From: Candidatus Companilactobacillus pullicola | Lineage (GTDB): Bacteria > Bacillota > Bacilli > Lactobacillales > Lactobacillaceae | Direction of reading: 5' to 3' | Length of the DNA stretch: 37,993 nucleotides | NCBI GenBank assembly: GCA_019116025.1 | Contig: DXCM01000010.1 | Location: forward strand, 1 to 37,993 | Notes under the pieces: model-generated | Databases searched by the model: none | Seen by the model: only the letters and a program-made list of their open reading frames with translations | What the model was told of the DNA's origin: nothing | Program-made: the position numbers and the translations under genes | In this document: piece by piece, positions 6,720 through 14,867 of the stretch | How positions within the stretch are numbered: the first letter of the stretch is position 1 | How the letters are laid out: each line of letters begins with the position of its first letter

Positions 6720-7205
6720 ATGAATCTAGAACAAGGATTTCAACAGGCATTAGCCAATCAACAATTAATTCACGGAGCTTTGAAACGAGTACATATTTAC
6801 GTGACCCGCTGCGACTATGAAGACTATTTTCAAGAGGCGATGATTATTTATGCACAGACTTATGTGAATTATTGCCAAAGAAAGCAAGACTTGAGTAAAT
6901 TCAGACCGTACGTGTTCCAAAAATTAGTTTGGCGATTAACGGATATGCTGCGACAGGAGAAACAATATTTTGATTTTCACAGTTTAGAGGAATTTGATTT
7001 CCAACGAGTTCCAGAAGAAATGACCAAAATTGACTTCATTGATTGGCAAAAATTATCCCAGTTAGAAAAAGAAATATTTCAAGAATATTTCATGGAGGGG
7101 ATTTCATTAGCGGTGATCGCTAGACGGCATCAACAGACCTCACGTAACCTTAGGTACCAACGAAATAGGCTTTTGGACAAATTAAGAGAAATGCAACAAA
7201 AATGA
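6720..7205 (+). CDS. ComX/SigH-like alternative sigma factor
   Basis: A 161-aa protein of the short sigma-70 family group that includes SigH-like and streptococcal ComX competence sigma factors (about 160 aa). Residues 30-75 (YEDYFQEAMIIYAQTYVNY) resemble region 2, which binds core polymerase and the -10 element. The last 50 residues (LSQLEKEIFQEYFMEGISLAVIARR...RNLRYQRNRLLDKL) form a region 4-type helix-turn-helix with the usual L-x-E-x-E-I-F start. No ECF anti-sigma gene is adjacent. TAGGAGA lies 9 nt before the ATG inside a potential hairpin. Together with the ComK-like gene just upstream, it suggests a competence regulon in which both Bacillus-type and Streptococcus-type regulators coexist. 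The promoter it recognises cannot be determined here. Confidence 0.72.
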   Translation: MNLEQGFQQALANQQLIHGALKRVHIYVTRCDYEDYFQEAMIIYAQTYVNYCQRKQDLSKFRPYVFQKLVWRLTDMLRQEKQYFDFHSLEEFDFQRVPEEMTKIDFIDWQKLSQLEKEIFQEYFMEGISLAVIARRHQQTSRNLRYQRNRLLDKLREMQQK

Positions 7206-7261
7206 ACTTTACTATCTGTTTACATATTTGTTACTTTTCTCAAAAATGCTTTGAAAATTGT

Positions 7262-7267
7262 TATAAT
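7262..7267 (+). promoter_or_regulatory. Extended -10 promoter element of the amidase gene
   Basis: TATAAT preceded by TGT (TTGTTATAAT), 43 nt upstream of the ATG at 7311. No good -35 is visible, as expected for an extended -10 promoter. The ComK-like promoter has the same layout (TTGTTATATT). Confidence 0.45.
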
Positions 7268-7310
7268 TTATGAGTTAAGGAAATTAACATTGGGAAGGGA
7301 AATATATATT

Positions 7311-8291
7311 ATGGTCTCAAAGAAATTAATTACGAGTTTAGCTACTTCAGCTGCACTTGCAAGCGTCGGGTTTGCAACTGTTGGACAAGTGGTTCCACAA
7401 CTAGGTTCACAAGTTCAAACAACACAAGCTGCAACTTCAGCAATCAACAATTACATCAATAATAACAACATACAACCAGTTTCAATCCAATATCGTGCCG
7501 GTACATTTAATAAGATGTTCGGTTATGAGAACGGTGTTGGTAAGCCCGAGGGAGTCGTTATCCACGAAACTGCAACACCTGGTGCTTCAGCTGAAAACGA
7601 AGTTTCATACTTCAGTTGGTCATGGCCTACAACGCAGACTTACGTTCACGCTTTTGTCGATGATAAAGAAATTATAAATATTCACAGTGCTGATTATGGT
7701 GTCTGGGGAGCAGGTCAAACTGCTAACAGTAAATACATCCAAGTAGAGTTATGTCGTGTAAGTACAACTGATCAATTTGCTAGATCAGTCGCTAACCAAG
7801 CTTATTACGCAGCCTTTAGATTAGTTCAATACGGATTACCATTTACACCTGGTAAGACAGTTCTTTCACATAATGACGTTTCAAGAATGTATGGAGAAAC
7901 AACTCATACTGATCCAGTTGGTTACTTCGCACAATGGGGTTACAGCATGGATCAATTCTACGATTTAGTTGGTAAGTACTATAACCAATTGAAGGGCAGC
8001 AGTACTAATAACAATAACAACAATAATAACAACGCTAATACTAATAACGGAAACAATACTTCTAAGGGTATTATCAGAGTTAAAGATGGTTCAAAGCCTT
8101 ATGTTATTTTGTACTCTCTAGACAGCAGCAACAACACTATGTCTAGAATCACTAACCGTGCTTTAGGTACAGGTACTGATTGGCAAACTGATCAAACTAA
8201 AGATATCAACGGTGTTAAGTATTACCGTGTTGCTACAAACGAATGGGTTCCTGAAAATACTGTAGGCCAAGTTATCAAAGCTCTAGCATAA
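7311..8291 (+). CDS. Exported N-acetylmuramoyl-L-alanine amidase with SLAP/SH3-like domain
   Basis: A 326-aa secreted wall hydrolase. The ATG at 7311 is chosen for the GGGAAGGG site upstream; the frame extends to 7251 without a site. The signal peptide runs to about residue 40 (TQAAT). The Amidase_2 domain spans about residues 55-240: zinc-ligand candidates are H85 (VVIHETAT), H187 (LSHNDV) and D201 (THTDP), and E146 in QVELCR is the usual catalytic acid. An Asn-rich linker (about residues 230-255) leads to a C-terminal SLAP/SH3-like repeat (RALGTGTDWQT...YYRVATNEWV) like those in the autolysin at 3926. It should cut the MurNAc-L-Ala bond. Its position after the sigma gene, with its own promoter, makes competence-linked wall lysis a possibility but not shown. 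Confidence 0.87.
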   Translation: MVSKKLITSLATSAALASVGFATVGQVVPQLGSQVQTTQAATSAINNYINNNNIQPVSIQYRAGTFNKMFGYENGVGKPEGVVIHETATPGASAENEVSYFSWSWPTTQTYVHAFVDDKEIINIHSADYGVWGAGQTANSKYIQVELCRVSTTDQFARSVANQAYYAAFRLVQYGLPFTPGKTVLSHNDVSRMYGETTHTDPVGYFAQWGYSMDQFYDLVGKYYNQLKGSSTNNNNNNNNNANTNNGNNTSKGIIRVKDGSKPYVILYSLDSSNNTMSRITNRALGTGTDWQTDQTKDINGVKYYRVATNEWVPENTVGQVIKALA

Positions 8292-8333
8292 TTTTGATAT
8301 AAAATGAAATATTCTTTGATAAGAAATTATTAC

Positions 8334-8364
8334 AAAAGACACGCTGAAAAGCGGGTCTTTTTTT
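8334..8364 (+). terminator. Rho-independent terminator after the amidase gene
   Basis: AAAAGACACGC / GCGGGTCTTTTTTT hairpin with a T tail. Confidence 0.85.
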
Positions 8365-8428
8365 GCTATCATTATTCAATAATAGGGTAAGTCTGGAAGT
8401 TGTATAATTGTCTTCAGAAAGGCATTGT

Positions 8429-9862
8429 GTGAACAATATGGTTAAAAAGTTCTTAGCGGTAATTGGGGTCCTTTGTTTATTTCTAGTGGTCTTGGGATGC
8501 AAGCCAAAAGAAACTGATGAAGTGGTTTCTAGCAATAAGACATGGTATTTGTATCAGGACCAGGGAGAAAACGATACTATCTCAATTAAATTTTTAAAAG
8601 GCCAACGAGCAGAAGTTAAAGACGTTTCGACTATTAATGGGAAAGTCGGAATCAGTCGATTTGATAATCAATTTAACAATCCAAAATATACGTTAGATCG
8701 TGATGGGAGAACGATTACGTTTAAAACGGCTAATAAGGATTTAGTTTTAAAAATCGAAAAAAATTATCACGAAAATGTTTATGGCAAGCATATGAAAGGG
8801 TACTCTGTCACTTCAGGTGGAGAAACCTATAAATTTGCTTACATAACCAAAATAGATAAGCCATCGGCTACAAGCAATAACAAAAAAGCTCAATCTCAAA
8901 GTATTTCAGCTGAGCAGATGCCAGATCACGTTATTAATGTAAACAGTAATACAAAGCCATTAACGGCTAACAATAAGATGATTGGTAATTATAATTTCAA
9001 AACGATCATTGATTATCGTCGAACTGATGGTAATTTAACTATTAATCAGAATGGAACTTATCAATTAACGTTAACAGAACATTCGGCTCAAAAGCTGAGC
9101 GATGATACTGATAGCAAAGTTGTCATGGAGACGTCAATTGAGAGTGGGCAGGTTCAGAGTTTATATGGTAAGTACTATTTAACGCCGAAGAATCTCTTAA
9201 CGATTGATTACTATTATCATGGACAGAACACAGATCGACTTTTGCCAAAGAGTGTTAATTTAAAGGTTAATTCGAAGGCAACTGGCAATCAAATTAAGCG
9301 TGCCAATATCAGAATTGAAACTGATTCTGACCAATTGTATTTGTATTCTGGTGACTATACAGTTCGAGTGCAAGATGGTCAGACTAATAAAAATGCTAAC
9401 TTGTTAACTAAATCAGATACAGCACAGACTGATTTGAAAGCTGCAATTACGCAGACGAAAGATTATTATGATAAATACAAAGAAAATCCGTTATCATCAA
9501 ATGCTGATTTAATGCAATTAGCGGGGGCAATTTCGGATAATAACGATAAAAAGATTGGTAATTTGGGAGTTAACTTTGGTGGTCAGTACGGAACTAATTT
9601 ACAGCCATCTGACTATCAGGGAATCAGCGTCAATGGTAGTAAGCAACCGTTGATGCAATATATGTTCTTAGTATCACCTTCGGCTTATTCTCAAAATGGA
9701 CCAGCCGTTACAACGACTAAGGGTAAATTTTTAGTTTATGGTTCATTGGATAATCGACTATTTCTTTTGAAACAACCAGATAAAGATTCGACAACAGTAA
9801 CGTGGACTTTGGTTAAGGACTTCGCATTGAAAGTTCCTAAGTTGAAGTTTAGCTTGGATTAA
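8429..9862 (+). CDS. Putative lipoprotein of unknown function
   Basis: 477 aa from the GTG at 8429, which has GAAAGG 6 nt upstream; the ATG at 8438 is an alternative with poorer spacing. The N-terminus is a lipoprotein signal: KK, a hydrophobic core, and VLGC with Cys24 as lipidation site. The second residue of the box (Leu) is not the commonest. The mature part is polar and Lys/Asn/Thr-rich. It has several repeated beta-rich stretches, such as the pair GKHMKGYSV...YKFAYITK and GKYYLTPKNLLTIDYYYHG, which suggest small beta-barrel or lipocalin-like modules. I do not recognise the family. It is followed 16 nt later by the YdcF-like gene, so they are probably co-transcribed. Confidence 0.65.
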   Translation: MNNMVKKFLAVIGVLCLFLVVLGCKPKETDEVVSSNKTWYLYQDQGENDTISIKFLKGQRAEVKDVSTINGKVGISRFDNQFNNPKYTLDRDGRTITFKTANKDLVLKIEKNYHENVYGKHMKGYSVTSGGETYKFAYITKIDKPSATSNNKKAQSQSISAEQMPDHVINVNSNTKPLTANNKMIGNYNFKTIIDYRRTDGNLTINQNGTYQLTLTEHSAQKLSDDTDSKVVMETSIESGQVQSLYGKYYLTPKNLLTIDYYYHGQNTDRLLPKSVNLKVNSKATGNQIKRANIRIETDSDQLYLYSGDYTVRVQDGQTNKNANLLTKSDTAQTDLKAAITQTKDYYDKYKENPLSSNADLMQLAGAISDNNDKKIGNLGVNFGGQYGTNLQPSDYQGISVNGSKQPLMQYMFLVSPSAYSQNGPAVTTTKGKFLVYGSLDNRLFLLKQPDKDSTTVTWTLVKDFALKVPKLKFSLD

Positions 9863-9878
9863 GCCATGGAGGGGAATT

Positions 9879-10679
9879 ATGACTTATTTATTAATGCTTG
9901 CGGCGTCAGTGATTGAAATTGTGATTATTTATAAAATTCGATATGTTTACAGCCGTTGGCCGGGATTTGCTATAACGGTATCAATAGCGACTATAACGGC
10001 GTTATATTCAATAGCGGCTTTGGCTACAAATAAGTACTTGCGTGCTTATACATTTAATTTTGCAACGATCGATTTGATCTTGCTGATCATCATGCTGTTT
10101 TATATGTATCAGATGAAACGAGATTTGCATAAATCATCTGTAGATGATCAACCTGATTTCTTAGTTGTTTTGGGAAACAAATGCATGGGATCACGAGTAC
10201 CGCCAATTTTAAGTGAGCGTTTGGATAAGGCATTTGAGTTATACAATGGTTTTGAAAGCAAGCCTCGGATTATCGTTAGTGGCTATAAGAGTTCGGAGGC
10301 ATCGTATGAAACAGAAGCGGAAATGATGCGTAAGTACTTAATGGATAAGGGAATTCCTGAATCAGTTATCATCAAGGAAGATGAATCAATTAATACTGTT
10401 CAGAATTTAGAGTATTCAGCAATCAAAATTCATAGCACATGGCAGAAAAAAAATCGTCCAAGGGTTATTATAGTAACGAGTGATTATCATATTCCTAGAA
10501 CTAAATGGCATGCTAAAAAATTAGGCTTAAAAGTCCAGTTTGCTGCGGCAGGAACGGTTAGAATGTTAAAATGGCCAGCAATGTTTCGTGAATTCACGGC
10601 GATCGTCTGGTATCATCGCTACTCATTGTTGACGTTATTAGGAATGGATTTGGTGTTTTCACTAAGTATGTGTATGTAA
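9879..10679 (+). CDS. YdcF/SanA-like membrane protein (DUF218)
   Basis: 266 aa. Three hydrophobic segments fill the first 85 residues. The DUF218 domain follows (about 92-240): DFLVVLGNK, SERLDKAFELY, PRIIVSGYKSSEASYETEAEMMRKYL, E-x-x-S-x-N-T-x-x-N (ESINTVQN) and VIIVTSDYHIPR. These are the family's conserved strand and loop residues. YdcF binds S-adenosylmethionine in vitro and SanA affects envelope integrity; the reaction here is unknown. GGAGGGG precedes the ATG. It lies 10 nt before the AI-2E family gene and 16 nt after the lipoprotein gene, suggesting one operon at 8429-11742. Confidence 0.8.
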   Translation: MTYLLMLAASVIEIVIIYKIRYVYSRWPGFAITVSIATITALYSIAALATNKYLRAYTFNFATIDLILLIIMLFYMYQMKRDLHKSSVDDQPDFLVVLGNKCMGSRVPPILSERLDKAFELYNGFESKPRIIVSGYKSSEASYETEAEMMRKYLMDKGIPESVIIKEDESINTVQNLEYSAIKIHSTWQKKNRPRVIIVTSDYHIPRTKWHAKKLGLKVQFAAAGTVRMLKWPAMFREFTAIVWYHRYSLLTLLGMDLVFSLSMCM

Positions 10680-10689
10680 GGAGTTTTAT

Positions 10690-11742
10690 ATGAGTTTGTA
10701 CGATAAGTTCGTTGATAACAAACGTTTGAGAAGAGTGACGTTACTGGCCTTAGTTATATTGCTGATCTACCTTTTTCGAGGGATGATGAGTTTATTTTTA
10801 TTAACTTTTACCTTTACCTTCTTATCGGTTCAATTAGTTCGGGCAGTCCAAAGAAAATTTCCACGGATAAAGCCGATTTGGATCATAGCACCGGTATATT
10901 TGATAATTATTGCTTTGCTGGTCTTTGTTATCGCTAATTATGTGCCCCAATTGATCAGTCAAACGGCAAAGATGTTTGCCTCGTTACAGAAGTTTTATGA
11001 AAGTAAAGAAGTTCGTTCAAATCCTTATTTGAATGTTATTTATAATTACTTGCAACAAATTAATCTAGATAGTCAAATTAAGGGAGCCATCACCCAGGTA
11101 GTTAACTACATTAGTAGTGTTGGTGCAGTTGGTTTCAATATTGTTGTCTCATTCTTGCTGAGTTTCTTCTATGCTAGTCAGGTAGAACAAATGAACTCTT
11201 TCGGGAGACAATTTTTGGATAGCAATTACGGTTGGGTATTCTCTGACTTGAAGTATTATGGACAAAAATTTGTCAATACTTTTGGTGTTGTTTTGGAAGC
11301 TCAATTGATGATTGCCATTGTCAATACGGCTTTGACGACTATCACGTTGTTGTTCATGCAGATGCCGGGCATTATTGCCTTAGCAGTCATGGTCTTCATC
11401 TTGTCCTTGATTCCAGTTGCCGGAGTTATCATCTCAATGATTCCGTTGAGTTTTATCGCTTATACGGTTGGCGGGATCAGATATGTTATTTATATCATTA
11501 TTATGATCGTTATAATTCATATGATTGAAACGTATTTCTTAAATCCACAATTCATGTCGAGCATGACGCATCTACCAATTTTCTTCACCTTTGTTGTGTT
11601 AATCGTATCTGAAGAATTGATCGGTACTTGGGGGTTAATCATTGGTATACCAATCTTTGTCTTCTTCCTCGATATCTTAGGAGTGCACTCGATTACGAAG
11701 AACTCTAAAAAGAAGAGAATAAAATTAAAGAAAACGTTATAA
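10690..11742 (+). CDS. AI-2E family membrane protein (YdiK/PerM type)
   Basis: A 350-aa integral membrane protein of the AI-2E transporter (UPF0118) family. The first third has three hydrophobic segments (LLALVILLIYLFRGMMSLF onward). A soluble stretch follows (residues about 95-145, ASLQKFYESKEV...QINLDSQI). A C-terminal membrane block includes the signature-like PGIIALAVMVFILSLIPVAG and IGTWGLIIGIPIF. Members export small molecules or ions (TqsA, PerM); a real role in AI-2 traffic is not established for most. AAGGAG precedes the ATG at 10690. No terminator is visible before the next gene 67 nt on. Confidence 0.85.
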   Translation: MSLYDKFVDNKRLRRVTLLALVILLIYLFRGMMSLFLLTFTFTFLSVQLVRAVQRKFPRIKPIWIIAPVYLIIIALLVFVIANYVPQLISQTAKMFASLQKFYESKEVRSNPYLNVIYNYLQQINLDSQIKGAITQVVNYISSVGAVGFNIVVSFLLSFFYASQVEQMNSFGRQFLDSNYGWVFSDLKYYGQKFVNTFGVVLEAQLMIAIVNTALTTITLLFMQMPGIIALAVMVFILSLIPVAGVIISMIPLSFIAYTVGGIRYVIYIIIMIVIIHMIETYFLNPQFMSSMTHLPIFFTFVVLIVSEELIGTWGLIIGIPIFVFFLDILGVHSITKNSKKKRIKLKKTL

Positions 11743-11809
11743 TTAAACTTAAAGAAAATTTGTCATATATAATGAAGATAACTAACCGACGTAGATAGGA
11801 GATTAAGGT

Positions 11810-13243
11810 ATGTCATTTTTTGATAGAAAAAAGAAAGACAACGATAATAATTATTCTGATCTAAATAATTCTTCTTATCAAACACCGCAACAACCAGATC
11901 AAAATAATTTTGATCCTAGTCAAGGTCAATTCAATAATGACCCAAATATGGGGATGGGGACTCAATTTACACCTAACAATCAAGATTTCAACAACAACAA
12001 TAATAATAACTATTACTTTGGACCCCAAGAGCCTCAAAACCAGGCACCTATTCAACCAGGACAACCTGAAAATGAGGACTGGGAGTACACTGAACAAAAT
12101 CTACAGAATACTTTAGATCAAAGTGCTGATCTAAAATCACAACTTCGTAGTCAATTGTTGGCCGACCGTAGTTACTGCAACCATATTTTAAGAACTGTTG
12201 GCAGTGATCAAATCGATGAACGTCGTCAAGCAACTGACCGAATCAATGATATTAATGATTCATTGAAGGAATGGTTTGGCACAGATGAAATGGCCAACGA
12301 GATCTATTTGGATCCTAATGCCAGTTACTTCGTCTTTACTGATGATTTAGCCGCTAATCCAGATAGTGACACCACGGCAATGTGGCAACAGATGACAATG
12401 ACTTTAGCTGAACGGGGATTATTGGCTAATGCCATTTCGGTTACTTACAACGATCAAATCGACGCTACATGGATGAACTATCAAGATGCTGGATTCGTTG
12501 ATGGCAATGCCTATCTATTGAACATGTACAATGAATTGCAAGGTCGCAATTTGAATGTTTCAGTGACACCAGCTGAGATACCATTTGATGCTGATTATCG
12601 TGTACAACATGTGACTGATAAAGTTGATAAGATCTTGGATGCTAACGACAAATTAGTTATGGAAGTTTCTCGTGATTCTAATCATCAACTTCAAATCATC
12701 CGTCATTACAAAGATGATCAAGTTTTGAGTCGTGATATTTTTGACGTTAACGGCGTCATTTCTGCCACTCAATTTTATGACCACCGTAATGCTAACAAAG
12801 TTGTCCGTGAAAACTTCTATCGTCAAGACGGAACGTTAGTCTTAATTAAGAGTTATACAGGCGATGAACCTTATATTCAGCTTTTCAGCGAAGGTAATGT
12901 CTTGATCAGTATATTTGATAGTGATGAGGACTTAATCGTCTGGTGGCTTAAGAATCAGGCTTTGAAGCAGGGTGTATCAACGGTCTTTGTTTCAATCGGT
13001 TCAGACTTCTACAAGAAACTCTTATCACTTCGCGATAGTAATATTGAAGTTATTCCAATTGTGATGAAACAGAGTGAAAATGCTGATCGAATTTCCAAGT
13101 TGATTGATGGCACTGATAAAGTTTCCGCTGTGATTGCTGGAACTGATCAAGTAAATACTTACTTGAATAAGAATGCCAAAAATAAGATGGATATCACAAC
13201 TTTGAAAGAAATCGAAACACCAATCTATAAAGAACAAGAATAA
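11810..13243 (+). CDS. Protein resembling accessory-Sec glycosylation subunits (Asp1/GtfB-like), low-complexity N-terminus
   Basis: 477 aa. Residues 1-95 are Asn/Gln/Pro-rich and look disordered (SQGQFNNDPNMGMG, then five Asn in a row). Residues about 100-477 look folded, with a run of beta-turn repeats: SRDIFDVNGVISATQFYDH, VVRENFYRQDGTLVLIKSY, PYIQLFSEGNVLISIFDS. These resemble the R-fold/glycosyltransferase-like subunits Asp1 and GtfB of accessory Sec systems. No catalytic glycosyltransferase motif is evident, no SecA2/SecY2 or serine-rich adhesin is nearby, and there is no signal peptide. AGGAGA precedes the ATG, and a TATAAT element lies about 40 nt upstream, so it may be transcribed alone. 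Relation to accessory Sec is a pattern-level judgement. Confidence 0.5.
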   Translation: MSFFDRKKKDNDNNYSDLNNSSYQTPQQPDQNNFDPSQGQFNNDPNMGMGTQFTPNNQDFNNNNNNNYYFGPQEPQNQAPIQPGQPENEDWEYTEQNLQNTLDQSADLKSQLRSQLLADRSYCNHILRTVGSDQIDERRQATDRINDINDSLKEWFGTDEMANEIYLDPNASYFVFTDDLAANPDSDTTAMWQQMTMTLAERGLLANAISVTYNDQIDATWMNYQDAGFVDGNAYLLNMYNELQGRNLNVSVTPAEIPFDADYRVQHVTDKVDKILDANDKLVMEVSRDSNHQLQIIRHYKDDQVLSRDIFDVNGVISATQFYDHRNANKVVRENFYRQDGTLVLIKSYTGDEPYIQLFSEGNVLISIFDSDEDLIVWWLKNQALKQGVSTVFVSIGSDFYKKLLSLRDSNIEVIPIVMKQSENADRISKLIDGTDKVSAVIAGTDQVNTYLNKNAKNKMDITTLKEIETPIYKEQE

Positions 13244-13269
13244 ATTTTCATACAAAAATATTTTTTCAT

Positions 13270-13327
13270 GAGAATGGTGCCAAAAATTAGTCTTTTGGAC
13301 TAAATTAGGTATCACTCTCTTTTTTTT
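13270..13327 (+). terminator. Rho-independent terminator before gpmA
   Basis: A long stem GAGA-TGGTGCC / GGTATCA-CTCTC with apical TTAGTC/GACTAA is followed by a run of T. Confidence 0.8.
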
Positions 13328-13384
13328 ATCATCAATATCGTGTAAAATGTAGATTGTTAATGAAATGAAAAGAGGATCATATAA

Positions 13385-14074
13385 ATGGCAAAATTAGTTT
13401 TCATTCGTCACGGACAAAGTGAATGGAATTTATCAAACCAATTTACTGGTTGGGTTGATGTTGACTTAAGTGAAGAAGGTGTAAAGCAAGCTCAAAACGC
13501 TGGTAAACTTCTTAAAGAATCTGGCATCCAATTTGACCAAGCTTATACATCAGTATTGACACGTGCTATCAAGACATTGCACTACGCTCTTGAAGGCTGT
13601 GACCAATTATGGATTCCTGAAACAAAGACATGGAGACTTAACGAACGTCACTACGGTGCACTTCAAGGTCTTAACAAAGCTGAAACAGCTGAAAAATACG
13701 GTGATGAACAAGTTCATATCTGGAGACGTTCATACGATACATTGCCTCCACTATTGAAAGCTACTGACGAAGGTTCAGCAGCTAACGATCGTCGTTACGC
13801 AAACTTGGACCCAAGAATTGTTCCAGGTGGTGAAAACCTTAAAGTTACTTTGGAACGTGTAATTCCATTCTGGGAAGACGAAATTGCTCCTAAGCTATTA
13901 GATGGCAAGAACGTAATCATCGCTGCCCATGGTAACTCACTACGTGCTTTGACAAAATACATCGAAAACATCTCTGATGCTGACATCATGGACGTTGAAA
14001 TGACTACTGGTGAACCAGTTGTCTACGACTTGGATGACAAGTTAAACGTTGTAAGTAAGAAGAAGCTTAACTAA
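13385..14074 (+). CDS. gpmA: 2,3-bisphosphoglycerate-dependent phosphoglycerate mutase
   Basis: A 229-aa cytosolic glycolytic enzyme interconverting 3-phosphoglycerate and 2-phosphoglycerate. RHGQSEWN places the phosphorylated His at 9. R60 (SVLTRAIKT), E87 (LNERHYGAL) and H182 (AAHGNSLRA) complete the catalytic set, and the length equals the family norm. AAAGAGG precedes the ATG. The codon choice is visibly stricter than in its neighbours (GGT, GAA, ACA, AAC), as expected for a highly expressed gene. It has terminators on both sides and is monocistronic. Confidence 0.97.
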   Translation: MAKLVFIRHGQSEWNLSNQFTGWVDVDLSEEGVKQAQNAGKLLKESGIQFDQAYTSVLTRAIKTLHYALEGCDQLWIPETKTWRLNERHYGALQGLNKAETAEKYGDEQVHIWRRSYDTLPPLLKATDEGSAANDRRYANLDPRIVPGGENLKVTLERVIPFWEDEIAPKLLDGKNVIIAAHGNSLRALTKYIENISDADIMDVEMTTGEPVVYDLDDKLNVVSKKKLN

Positions 14075-14093
14075 TTTTTGATTAGTTGAATAT

Positions 14094-14135
14094 AAATACG
14101 ACCATACACTTTGTGTGTATGGTCGTATTTTTTTT
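14094..14135 (+). terminator. Strong terminator after gpmA
   Basis: AATACGACCATACAC / GTGTATGGTCGTATT is a perfect 15-bp stem with an eight-T tail. Confidence 0.95.
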
Positions 14136-14185
14136 GCCTCCTTCAGACTCCACGAACGCCGTTTGGATGCTACTTTTATATTTAA

Positions 14186-14338
14186 GTGATGAGTAAAATC
14201 TAGTAGTGTTGAGTAAAAGTTAATAATGATTAGTAAAAGATAAAAGGGTCAAAGAAAAATGTTTAAAATTGCTAGATAATGGGAACCGTTTAATGTGGTG
14301 AGTAAAATCTAGTAATGATGAGTAGAAAATCTAGATAA
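14186..14338 (+). repeat. Array of 20-bp direct repeats (3 + 2 units)
   Basis: Three contiguous 20-bp units (GTGATGAGTAAAATCTAGTA 14186-14205, then 14206-14225 and 14226-14245) share RTGNTGAGTAAAA or close variants. A 49-bp gap precedes two more units (GTGGTGAGTAAAATCTAGTA 14295-14314, and 14315 onward). Units 1 and 4 differ at one position. A 20-bp period puts all copies on nearly the same face of the helix, as in activator or repressor arrays. The array lies 80-230 nt upstream of the 53-aa ORF at 14418. Confidence 0.8.
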
Positions 14339-14417
14339 GAAAGTAATAAATACTACAACGAATATTTTCTCATGATAAAAAGTCGTTACTAAATGGTTTC
14401 ACGGATAGGGAGCAACT

Positions 14418-14579
14418 ATGCGACTAAATGAAATATTTTCAGATGATTTTATTACAAAACTGAACGGGTTAAATGATAGAGCAAATTTGGATCCAGAGGA
14501 ATCAGATGAATCGGAAGGAAAGTTACGTCAAAGATTTTCTATGTCCCACGGGTTAGGTCATGTTATACAAAATAATTGA
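14418..14579 (+). CDS. 53-residue acidic peptide gene of unknown function
   Basis: ATG at 14418 with GGGAG 7 nt upstream; stop TGA at 14577. The product is acidic in the middle (DPEESDESEG) and ends GLGHVIQNN. There is no signal peptide or membrane segment, and no clear double-glycine leader. It sits downstream of the 20-bp repeat array and upstream of a good terminator (14657), so it forms a complete small transcription unit. A second in-frame start-stop of 15 codons near 14589 is probably meaningless. The family is not recognised. Confidence 0.5.
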   Translation: MRLNEIFSDDFITKLNGLNDRANLDPEESDESEGKLRQRFSMSHGLGHVIQNN

Positions 14580-14656
14580 TTTGCAAATATGAAGTATCGT
14601 ATTAAGAATTTAAAAGCTTTTATACCAGTTAGATAAATAATTGCATTATTTTTATC

Positions 14657-14695
14657 AAAGACTCACAAACCAAACGGTTTGTGGGTCTTTTTATT
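14657..14695 (+). terminator. Rho-independent terminator after the 53-aa ORF
   Basis: AAAGACTCACAAACC / GGTTTGTGGGTCTTT stem followed by TTATTTTG. It confirms a transcript through 14418-14579. Confidence 0.9.
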
Positions 14696-14742
14696 TTGCC
14701 AAAAAATGTCATTCTCATTGTGTTATGCACTAAAAAATACTT

Positions 14743-14794
14743 GCGTCAGACTAGTGTACCACTTGTGCCAGAAGGTAAATGCTTAGTGTGGCGC
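14743..14794 (+). promoter_or_regulatory. Structured leader upstream of the Mor-like operon
   Basis: GCGTCAGACTA (14743-14753) can pair with TAGTGTGGCGC (14784-14794) with one mismatch. It encloses a smaller CAC/GTG stem. It precedes the ATG at 14868 by 73 nt. Function unknown. Confidence 0.35.
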
Positions 14795-14867
14795 TTGCTT
14801 TCAGTGACAGGTGTAATTTGCTAATTTAATAATTGAAAACAGGTGTTGCGGGGAAGGAGGAAAAGTA

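Noticed and set aside
14186..14338. CRISPR array
   Set aside because: Units are contiguous 20-bp repeats without unique spacers, and no cas genes are present.
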